The position numbers and the translations under genes are program-made. The notes beneath the pieces were generated by a model, which was not told the origin of the DNA, did no database searches, and saw only the letters and a list, made by a program, of their open reading frames with translations. This document shows, in pieces, positions 6,458 through 12,150 of a DNA stretch of 12,150 nt. The stretch's first letter is position 1. Every line of letters begins with the position of its first letter. Source of the DNA: Firmicutes bacterium UBA4882 (GTDB taxonomy: Bacteria > Bacillota > UBA4882); assembly GCA_002399265.1 (NCBI GenBank), contig DHDG01000030.1, positions 8,303-20,452 of the forward strand. The letters are read 5' to 3'.

Positions 6458-7567
6458 TTGTACGATCCCAGATTATCAAAATTAGCTCATTTACTGGTCA
6501 ACTATTCTCTCGGCGTCAAAAAAGGGGATCAACTGGCAGTGATTGGTTCAGTCAACGCACAACCGCTAATGCTGGAAGTATACAAGGAGGCGCTGGTCAT
6601 AGGTGCTTTGCCAGATCTATTGCCTTCCTTCAGCGAAACAAGCGAGTTATATTTCAAATATGCTTCTGACGAACAGCTCCAGGCCCCGCCCTCACCCATT
6701 GAGATGGCCTCGAGAACTAGCTACGACGCATTATTAACCATCCAGGCCCCCTCCAATGTTAAGTCCTTATCACAAGTGGGACCGGCCAAAATCACGCTGA
6801 GCCGCCGGGCCGGGACTGAATTAAGCAAAATCTTCTGGCAACGCATGAGCAGCGGCGAGATGCGCTGGTGTGGCACTTTATATCCCACCCAGGGGCTGGC
6901 CCAAGAAGCAGGCATGGGCTATTACGAATATGCCGATTTTGTGTTCAAAGCCGGATTGCTGGATGCCGACAACCCGGAAGCCGAGTGGCTCAAAATACAC
7001 GATCAACAGGAGCGAATCTCTGCTGAAATGGATCAACGCAAGAGTTTCCGTATTGTTTCCGAAGATACTGATCTGCGTTTTCAAGCCGCCGGGCGGCATT
7101 GGGTCAATTGCGACGGCAAACTTAATTTCCCGGACGGCGAAGTCTTTACGGGACCGATTGAAGATACCGTGGAAGGCCACATCCGCTTCTCATTCCCAGG
7201 CATTTATGGGGGCAAAGAAATCGAGGATATCAGGCTGACTTTTGAACGGGGTAAAGTAGTCAAAGCTGAAGCTGCTAAGGGTCAGGAACTCTTGCATGCC
7301 CTTCTTGATACGGATGCCGGTTCCAGATATGTCGGAGAAATTGCGGTTGGCACCAACCCTGGGATCACTAAGTTCTCAAAGAACATGCTGTTTGATGAAA
7401 AGATCGGCGGTACTGTCCATCTGGCCTTAGGTCGCTCGATACCGATGTCTTTTGGTAAAAATGAATCCGCCATCCACTGGGATATGCTCTGTGATATGCG
7501 CCAGGGCGGAGAAATTTTCGCCGACGGCGAGCTAATTTATAAGGCTGGCAAGTTTTTATTCGCGTGA
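6458..7567 (+). CDS. M29-family aminopeptidase (AmpS/PepS-like)
   Basis: This cytosolic metallo-aminopeptidase has the M29 layout and, in the conserved C-terminal half, the expected two-metal ligands: FPDGE (E228), GEIAVGTN (E294), GGTVHLALG (H321) and SAIHWDM (H340, D342). E294 is also the family's proposed catalytic base. The proposed catalytic tyrosine, seven residues after the first metal histidine, is Ile here (GRSIP instead of GxxYP). I chose the TTG at 6458 because AAAGGGG lies 8 bases upstream and the resulting MYDPRLSKLA matches the usual family N-terminus; an ATG at 6437 would add seven residues. The product is 369 residues. It likely trims peptides or dipeptides; exact specificity is unknown. 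Confidence 0.92.
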   Translation: MYDPRLSKLAHLLVNYSLGVKKGDQLAVIGSVNAQPLMLEVYKEALVIGALPDLLPSFSETSELYFKYASDEQLQAPPSPIEMASRTSYDALLTIQAPSNVKSLSQVGPAKITLSRRAGTELSKIFWQRMSSGEMRWCGTLYPTQGLAQEAGMGYYEYADFVFKAGLLDADNPEAEWLKIHDQQERISAEMDQRKSFRIVSEDTDLRFQAAGRHWVNCDGKLNFPDGEVFTGPIEDTVEGHIRFSFPGIYGGKEIEDIRLTFERGKVVKAEAAKGQELLHALLDTDAGSRYVGEIAVGTNPGITKFSKNMLFDEKIGGTVHLALGRSIPMSFGKNESAIHWDMLCDMRQGGEIFADGELIYKAGKFLFA

Positions 7568-7587
7568 CGATAAAAACATGAAAAAGA

Positions 7588-7618
7588 TTGGGGGTGCTGC
7601 GCAGCACCCCCAACTTTT
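7588..7618. terminator. Bidirectional palindromic terminator
   Basis: A perfect 26-base palindrome (7588-7613, TTGGGGGTGCTGC and its complement) lies between convergent genes. The plus side is followed by CTTTT; the minus side is followed by TCTTTTT. It serves both the M29 aminopeptidase and the membrane protein gene, whose stop codon (7617-7619) almost touches the stem. Confidence 0.9.
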
Positions 7619-8081
7619 ACCGGACAGAAATGCGCATCTCGTTTTGAATTTTGCGTAGTTCATAGATGCAGCTGGCTTTCTCAGCGCGGGCCACCATTTC
7701 GCTGATTCTCTTTGGATCACCGGCGTGCAGAGATATGGCATTGGTTTTCATCTGCAGCGTCGCCACCGTCTTAAAGCGTTCTTTTTCAAGTTCAACTGCG
7801 TTTTTGGCCAAAAAGGATCCTCCGCCAAAACCAGCGATGAGTGCTATGGCTGCCTGAGCAATCACGGTCGCGTTATTGCCGTTTAGAATCAAATATCTGG
7901 TCGCCAGAGCGGCACCCGCACCCAGGATGAAGTCCGCCAGAAAGCCTAAGGCGATCCCGATCTCACCGTCATTGCCTGTCAGGCGCGGCAATAAAAAACG
8001 ATTATCATGAATATAAAGATGATTGAGCAGCCCGCCAAAACCGCCGATAGCCAAAATAACTAATAAATGTAATTCTTGCAT
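7617..8081 (-). CDS. Small membrane protein of unknown function (DUF4257-like?)
   Basis: The 154-residue product has a Gly-rich N-terminal membrane helix (about residues 5-22, LLVILAIGGFGGLLNHL), then LGFLADFILGAGAALATRYL and AQAAIALIAGFGGGSFLA as further membrane segments. A charged, helical C-terminal tail of about 55 residues is probably cytoplasmic. It faintly recalls DUF4257-type proteins, but that is memory of pattern only. The ATG at 8081 is preferred because GGAGGG sits 6 bases upstream; the in-frame ATG at 8087 abuts that site. It is divergent from cca and closed by a shared terminator. Confidence 0.75.
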   Translation of the reverse strand: MQELHLLVILAIGGFGGLLNHLYIHDNRFLLPRLTGNDGEIGIALGFLADFILGAGAALATRYLILNGNNATVIAQAAIALIAGFGGGSFLAKNAVELEKERFKTVATLQMKTNAISLHAGDPKRISEMVARAEKASCIYELRKIQNEMRISVR

Positions 8082-8082
8082 T

Positions 8083-8150
8083 GGCATCCCTCCGCTTTTA
8101 TTGATCCGGATGCCAAACCGAAAACCTCTATAAACGAAAAACGGAGGGAT
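8083..8150. repeat. Inverted repeats spanning the divergent ribosome binding sites
   Basis: ATCCCTCCG at 8086-8094 and CGGAGGGAT at 8142-8150 are perfect inverted copies; a T/A run next to each extends the arms to 14 bases with one mismatch. Each copy contains the ribosome site of one divergent gene. A second pair, GGCATCC (8083-8089) and GGATGCC (8108-8114), could fold in the leader of the membrane gene and overlap its ribosome site. A TATAAA at 8129-8134 is a possible -10 box for cca, with no clear -35. Confidence 0.5.
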
Positions 8151-8164
8151 TGAGGAGAATGAGG

Positions 8165-9529
8165 ATGCTGGCGATTCCTAATGCGGTAGTCGATATCTGC
8201 CGGAAACTGCACACTGCCGGATTCCATTCCTACGTTGTCGGCGGAGCAGTACGCGATTCTTTGCTGAACAGGCCGGTTCACGACTGGGACATTGCTACGA
8301 ATGCTGCACCGGAAGATTGCATCGCAATCTTCCCCAAGGTCATTCCCACAGGTATGAAGTATGGTACTGTCACTATAGTTTCGGAATCCTGCCATGTTGA
8401 AGTTACAACTTACCGCTGCGACGGCGTTTATCGTGACGGACGCCGGCCCGAATCAGTAGGGTTTGTGGCGGATATCCAGACTGACCTGGCACGGCGCGAC
8501 TTCACAATCAACGCCATGGCCTATGATCCCCTTGACAACTGCTTGATTGATCCATTTGGCGGACAGCAAGACCTCCGTGACCGATTGATCAGGACGGTTG
8601 GCGGGGCCAGCAGGCGCTTTGCGGAAGACGCACTGCGTATGCTGCGGGCGGTTCGGTTCATGGCGGAACTTGGCTTTACACTGGATCCAGGTATTGTGCA
8701 GGAGCTACAGCCTGAAATGCTGGGGCGGATCAGTATGGAGCGGATCCGGGAGGAGTTTTCGAAAATAGTATTGTCGGACGGCCTCGCAGATGCGATCCGT
8801 CTCTTAAGAGAGCGCGGATTGTTGGCCGTCTTTTTGCCAGCACTGGCCGCAACGGACATCCCGCAAAACCGTTATCATAAATTAACAGTCTTTGAGCATT
8901 GCCTCAAGGCGGCGGAACTGATCAGGCCCGATTTAACGCTGCGCCTGGCAGCGTTGCTGCATGACACCGGCAAACCGCATACACGCAGTATTAGCCCAGA
9001 CGGCCAGGTACACTTCTACCGCCATGAAGCGGCTGGCGCCGAACTGGCACAAGCGGCTCTGCTGAATCTGAAATACCCGAAAAACTTGGCACGGCGAGTG
9101 GCGCTCCTTATTACGCAGCATATGTCGGATCTTAATGATCAGACCAGTGATAAATCGCTGCGGCGCACCATTCAGCGTGTGGGAGCGGATAACATCTTTC
9201 TGCTGCTGGATCTGCGCATCGCGGACCGCGCGGCTGGCAAGGCTCTACAAAAACCGTTTGATGAGGTCGGATTCCGAAAACGGATCGCCAACATGGTGCA
9301 GCAAGCTCCTTTAAGTCTCGATCGGTTGGCGGTTAATGGTGATCAAATCATGAAAGCGCTTGGTTTGCCACGGGGACCGCTCGTCGGAGAAATCCTGGAA
9401 CAGCTTTTGGATCGCGTGTTGGCTGATCCAGAGCTAAATACTGAAAAAGCGCTGCTCGCGATGGCACGGACAATTGCTGAACGTGGCGCGATGGAGCATG
9501 GCGCATCCGATTGTGGCGCACAAGATTAG
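8165..9529 (+). CDS. cca: CCA tRNA nucleotidyltransferase with HD domain
   Basis: This class II CCA-adding enzyme repairs or completes the 3' CCA of tRNAs in the cytosol. The head domain carries GGAVRDSLLNRPVHDWDIAT (the two Asp are the metal ligands), RRDFTINAMAYDP, and EDALRMLRAVRF. The centre contains an HD-type motif (LRLAALLHDTGKPHT) found in the longer bacterial members, which can have phosphohydrolase activity. The length of about 454 residues fits. Several starts compete: TTG 8150, ATG 8159 and ATG 8165. I favour 8165 because GAGGAG (8152-8157) lies 7 bases upstream, while GGAGG at 8143-8147 suits 8159. It ends 18 bases from the convergent kinase gene with no visible terminator. Confidence 0.95.
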   Translation: MLAIPNAVVDICRKLHTAGFHSYVVGGAVRDSLLNRPVHDWDIATNAAPEDCIAIFPKVIPTGMKYGTVTIVSESCHVEVTTYRCDGVYRDGRRPESVGFVADIQTDLARRDFTINAMAYDPLDNCLIDPFGGQQDLRDRLIRTVGGASRRFAEDALRMLRAVRFMAELGFTLDPGIVQELQPEMLGRISMERIREEFSKIVLSDGLADAIRLLRERGLLAVFLPALAATDIPQNRYHKLTVFEHCLKAAELIRPDLTLRLAALLHDTGKPHTRSISPDGQVHFYRHEAAGAELAQAALLNLKYPKNLARRVALLITQHMSDLNDQTSDKSLRRTIQRVGADNIFLLLDLRIADRAAGKALQKPFDEVGFRKRIANMVQQAPLSLDRLAVNGDQIMKALGLPRGPLVGEILEQLLDRVLADPELNTEKALLAMARTIAERGAMEHGASDCGAQD

Positions 9530-9547
9530 CTGCTATTAGCTTGCCGA

Positions 9548-11050
9548 CTATTTCACTGAGCGCAGCAGAAGCCGCATCAAGGTACCTTCCCCCGCTTCAC
9601 TGACGACTTCTATTTTGCCACGATGTACTTCAACAATGCTATGCTGTACAATGGACAGGCCCAGCCCTGTTCCGCCGGTTTTAGTGGTAAAGAACGGCTC
9701 AAAAATGCGCTCCCGTATTTCGGCCGGGACGCCAGGGCCGGTGTCACGTACGTCAACCTCCACAAATTCAGGGCTATCGTTCCGCAGCGCCACTTCAACA
9801 TAGCCGCCTTTTGGCATAGCTTGTATGGCATTACGCACCAAATTAATCAGGGCTCTTAGCAGTGACTTCGGTTCAATCATGGCATCAAGAACTCGCGATT
9901 CCGCTTTGACTTCAATATGGACCCCGATCTCAGCAGCCAAATACTCCAGCTGACCAACAGCCATCTCCATAATTGGCAAGACCAGCGCCGGCCTGAGTGC
10001 TTTGGGTTGTGGTCGCCCCAGATAGAGAATATCTTCAAGAAATTCATCCAGTGCATCGACATATTTTTGGATTTTCAAAAACAGATCAGCAATTTTACGG
10101 GAATCATCAGTAGTTAAACCTAGTTGCGCAGCTGCCCTGATGGTACTGAGGGGATTGCGGATATCGTGCGCCGCCCTGACAATCAGGTCTCCGGTGGCTT
10201 CAACATGCCGCAAGTGATGCGCTTTGTTTTCCAGAGAGACGCGCTCCGAAATATCCCAGATAAAAAAGACCGTCCCGCAACACAGGGTGCTGGCAAAATA
10301 CTTAGAAACCCATACTTCAAGACATTTAAGCGATTCGCCGGAGGCTATGGTCTCAATAAAGCTGACTGACGGTATCCTGTCGCTGCTAAAAGCATCAAAA
10401 TCCTGCTCGCAAAAGTCTTTGAACAGTGTCGTGACTTTCAGCCCGACTATGTCACGGTCGTCGTCTATCAAGAGGTGGCGCTTGGCAGAGTCGGTTGTTT
10501 TTCTGACAATGCCTTTGTTGTCAACAACGATTACCCCAATGAACGGGTTGTGGTAAATGCCGTCAGTCAGAGACTGCGTGACATCTTCTTTATAGTGGTG
10601 GGCAAATTCTCTTGAGATCGAAAAGGCGGCTGCCTCTAAGAGAATAATCAGCCCGTTATCCTGACCATTACACGGAATGACCGCTCCCAACACTCCCAAT
10701 AAGGCACTGGTACTCGCCTGGATCGGTGTTCCGATCGTGGTATAACAGTGCAGGTCCTCACAGCTATGTTCTGTGCCGGTAATGAGCACCGTCCCGGATG
10801 TCGCCAGTGCCTTTTCAATGCCATTGGTCCCGATGTGAGCCGCAGACCAGCTTGTTCCGAGGCCGTGCTTCTCCGCCAGTTTGTCCATTGATGGGCTGCG
10901 ATGCATTAGTAGACACTTACCATCAATATCGGTGATAAATACGACATAATCCCTTTCTCCCAGAGTTGAGGCTAGATAAGAAAGATAAGGTTTAGCTGCC
11001 TGCAGCAAAGTTGCCAATCTCCTTTCCGGCTCCTCCATGCTATTCTGCAT
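9548..11050 (-). CDS. Orphan soluble sensor histidine kinase (GAF-PAS-HisKA-HATPase)
   Basis: The 500-residue protein has no membrane helix, so it senses an internal signal. Residues about 25-145 form a GAF domain of the type seen in AcoR-like sigma-54 activators (GTSWSAAHIGTNGIEKAL, then EHSCEDLHCYTT and LLGVLGAV). Residues about 160-270 form a PAS domain (FIGVIVVDNKGIV to FFIWDISERV). The H box AAHDIRNPLSTIRAA gives the phospho-accepting His295. N407 (NLVRNAIQAM), DTGPGVP, FEPFFTTK and GTGLGLS complete an NtrB-like ATPase domain. No response regulator is in the window. The ATG at 11050 is my choice, but no ribosome site precedes it; 11038 (ATG) and 11017 or 11008 (TTG, near AAAGGAG) are alternatives. 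The longer frame to 11164 is false because it runs through a tRNA gene. Confidence 0.92.
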   Translation of the reverse strand: MQNSMEEPERRLATLLQAAKPYLSYLASTLGERDYVVFITDIDGKCLLMHRSPSMDKLAEKHGLGTSWSAAHIGTNGIEKALATSGTVLITGTEHSCEDLHCYTTIGTPIQASTSALLGVLGAVIPCNGQDNGLIILLEAAAFSISREFAHHYKEDVTQSLTDGIYHNPFIGVIVVDNKGIVRKTTDSAKRHLLIDDDRDIVGLKVTTLFKDFCEQDFDAFSSDRIPSVSFIETIASGESLKCLEVWVSKYFASTLCCGTVFFIWDISERVSLENKAHHLRHVEATGDLIVRAAHDIRNPLSTIRAAAQLGLTTDDSRKIADLFLKIQKYVDALDEFLEDILYLGRPQPKALRPALVLPIMEMAVGQLEYLAAEIGVHIEVKAESRVLDAMIEPKSLLRALINLVRNAIQAMPKGGYVEVALRNDSPEFVEVDVRDTGPGVPAEIRERIFEPFFTTKTGGTGLGLSIVQHSIVEVHRGKIEVVSEAGEGTLMRLLLRSVK

Positions 11051-11062
11051 GATGATGAGAAG

Positions 11063-11091
11063 GATAAAAAACGCCGTCGACCTTATGTCAA
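11063..11091 (-). promoter_or_regulatory. Possible promoter of the sensor kinase inside the tRNA terminator
   Basis: A perfect TTGACA (11086-11091) is followed after 17 bases by a poor -10 box, TTTATC (11063-11068). Transcription would start only about 7-10 bases before the ATG at 11050. It overlaps the terminator hairpin. This is weak evidence. Confidence 0.3.
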
Positions 11092-11098
11092 TGGCGTT
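11065..11098 (-). terminator. Terminator of tRNA-Ala
   Basis: On the minus strand AACGCC (11093-11098) pairs with GGCGTT (11070-11075) and runs into a TTTTTT tract, 6 bases past the tRNA CCA end. A short inner GAC/GTC stem can form within the loop. Confidence 0.65.
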
Positions 11099-11103
11099 AA
11101 AAA

Positions 11104-11179
<76 letters not shown>

Positions 11180-11221
11180 ATTAAATGCGAATTAGCAAGA
11201 ATGTGTGGAACGAACAAATCT

Positions 11222-11251
11222 AGTATACCAACAATGTCGAACATATGTCAA
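11222..11251 (-). promoter_or_regulatory. Promoter of tRNA-Ala
   Basis: On the minus strand TTGACA (11246-11251) and TATACT (11222-11227) are 18 bases apart. The start would be near 11215, about 35 bases before the mature tRNA 5' end. Confidence 0.8.
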
Positions 11252-11296
11252 CTTGTTTTATTTAGTATATGGCCAATTCACCGGTCACCAAATTCA

Positions 11297-11325
11297 TTGA
11301 AAAGCTCAATGCTTTATGGTATCAT
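11297..11325 (+). promoter_or_regulatory. Probable promoter of the acetyltransferase gene
   Basis: TTGAAA (11297-11302) and TATCAT (11320-11325) are separated by 17 bases on the plus strand. The start near 11332 would give an unusually long leader of about 160 bases. Confidence 0.6.
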
Positions 11326-11494
11326 ATGCAAAATACCTGATTGGCGGCGTGACGATGATTTTAAAAGGCACATCGTGTCTTTGAACAGGCGTGGCATTGA
11401 ATCGCTCCAGTTCCGATAACGATATTTCGTTGCGGGAATGGGGCTTCTTTATGAAAAGGAAGGTTTCATTATGGAAAAAGGAATGGTGTTTTAA
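11326..11494 (+). other. Long leader before the acetyltransferase gene, with tiny reading frames
   Basis: Up to 11419 a stop-free frame reads PDWRRDDDFKRHIVSLNRRG and ends at TAA; it looks coding-like but has no ribosome site or start and may be a gene scrap. Further on, ATG at 11471 opens a 7-codon frame (MEKGMVF) whose TAA directly abuts the acetyltransferase ATG; a 15-codon frame from ATG 11451 overlaps that ATG by its stop codon. Either could couple translation. No known leader RNA is recognised. Confidence 0.3.
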
Positions 11495-12037
11495 ATGAGA
11501 ATAGAAACTAAGAGGTTAATTCTTCGCCCATTTACCGAAGACGACTCTGCGGCAGTCAGCCACAATAGCAGACAGCCGATTGTGGCGCATTTCATGTCGG
11601 ATATGGTTATGAAAACCGAAGAGGATGCACTGGGATGGATTCGTTGGATTAACGGCGAGAAGTTTGATGCTACAATACCGTTCGTTGCGCTTGCGATAGA
11701 GCTAAAACACGCCCAAATATGTGTTGGCTTGATCGGTGTTGCTCCAAAGCGTGAAATAAATAACGAGATTGAAATTATGTTTGAGATAGCGGACGAATAT
11801 CAAAACAACGGCTACGCTACCGAAGCGGGCAAGGCAATAATCTGGTGGGCATTTGAGCAAGCACGACAGAATGCTCTATCCGCCATCGTCAAGCCGGAGA
11901 ACATAGCATCGCGCCGAGTTATTGAGAAGCTTGGATTTGTATACTGCGATACCCGTACACTTCCTTATGACGGAACGGACTGTGCTTTTGATTATTTCAA
12001 GCTTTATCACACGGAAGACCTGCCTAGTCCAGAATGA
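11495..12037 (+). CDS. GNAT-family N-acetyltransferase (RimJ/RimL-like)
   Basis: The 180-residue product begins with the standard MRIETKRLILRPFTEDD of RimJ/RimL-type acetyltransferases. The acetyl-CoA site lies in EIMFEIADEYQNNGYATEAG (about residues 91-110; the family pattern is Q/RxxGxG/A, here QNNGYA). The C-terminal VKPENIASRRVIEKLGF is the usual motif B. Acetyl-CoA-dependent N-acetylation is expected; the acceptor (protein N-terminus, amine or antibiotic) cannot be told. The base composition looks more AT-rich than neighbouring genes, and it sits alone between two tRNA-Ala genes, which hints at acquisition. The ribosome site is weak (AAGGA about 12 bases upstream), so coupling to a short upstream frame is possible. 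Confidence 0.92.
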   Translation: MRIETKRLILRPFTEDDSAAVSHNSRQPIVAHFMSDMVMKTEEDALGWIRWINGEKFDATIPFVALAIELKHAQICVGLIGVAPKREINNEIEIMFEIADEYQNNGYATEAGKAIIWWAFEQARQNALSAIVKPENIASRRVIEKLGFVYCDTRTLPYDGTDCAFDYFKLYHTEDLPSPE

Positions 12038-12059
12038 GACAAAGACCTATCCGAGTATA

Positions 12060-12100
12060 AAAAAGCCACAAGGTCATCTTGGCCTTGTGGTTCATCTTTT
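12060..12100. terminator. Bidirectional terminator between acetyltransferase and tRNA-Ala
   Basis: CCACAAGG (12066-12073) pairs with CCTTGTGG (12083-12090). The plus side is followed by TTCATCTTTT; the minus side is followed by C and a TTTTTT run. It serves the acetyltransferase gene and, on the minus strand, the tRNA-Ala at the window edge. Confidence 0.85.
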
Positions 12101-12101
12101 C

Positions 12102-12150
12102 TGGTGGAGGTAAGCGGGATCGAACCGCTGACCTCTTGAATGCCATTCAA
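12102..12150 (-). tRNA. tRNA-Ala(GGC), partial (3' part), CCA encoded
   Basis: The visible 49 bases give the anticodon stem-loop with ATGGCAT (anticodon GGC), variable loop, T-arm AGCGG/CCGCT, acceptor 3' strand TACCTCC, discriminator A and CCA; U70 fits the alanine G3:U70 rule. The 5' part lies beyond the window. The T-arm and acceptor differ from the tRNA-Ala at 11104, so it is a distinct isoacceptor gene copy. Confidence 0.9.

Overview
The window looks like ordinary chromosome from a Gram-positive-type anaerobe (Firmicutes) that probably has an outer membrane, such as a Negativicutes/Sporomusa relative. This is inferred from strong GGAGG ribosome sites with several TTG starts, consensus -35/-10 promoters, a TPP riboswitch, a tRNA with encoded CCA, and one very large exported protein with a C-terminal beta-barrel-like region. 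No species can be named from the sequence alone. No phage, insertion sequence or CRISPR array is visible.

Layout, left to right. A TPP riboswitch with a perfect consensus promoter points left (minus strand); the thiamine gene it controls lies outside the window. Next is a 945-residue exported protein (plus) made of a metallopeptidase-like domain, a TolB-type propeller and a barrel-like C-terminus. It converges on a Phd/YefM-RelE/ParE type toxin-antitoxin pair (minus). Positions 3777-4557 are a decayed gap. They hold the toxin-antitoxin promoter, a strong stem-loop, a doubtful small membrane ORF, and the C-terminal 75 codons of a NifU/IscU-like iron-sulfur scaffold gene broken by two stop codons. 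A terminator then closes a minus-strand metal-dependent amidohydrolase gene.

On the plus strand follow a small P-loop protein of unknown function with its own terminator and an M29 aminopeptidase. The aminopeptidase shares a perfect palindromic bidirectional terminator with a convergent small membrane protein gene (minus). That gene is divergent from cca (plus, tRNA nucleotidyltransferase), and the two ribosome binding sites form an inverted repeat. cca converges on an orphan soluble sensor histidine kinase (minus, GAF-PAS-HisKA-HATPase), which lies just downstream of a tRNA-Ala(GGC) gene. A GNAT acetyltransferase (plus) with its own promoter sits between this tRNA and a second, partial tRNA-Ala(GGC) at the right edge. 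It shares a bidirectional terminator with that second tRNA.

Most genes are single transcription units rather than one operon. The only tightly coupled pair is the toxin-antitoxin module. The most interesting points are the tripartite protease-propeller-barrel protein, the previously hidden NifU-like pseudogene, the missing catalytic tyrosine in the M29 peptidase, and the false N-terminal extension of the kinase through a tRNA. I did not find a convincing new multi-gene system.
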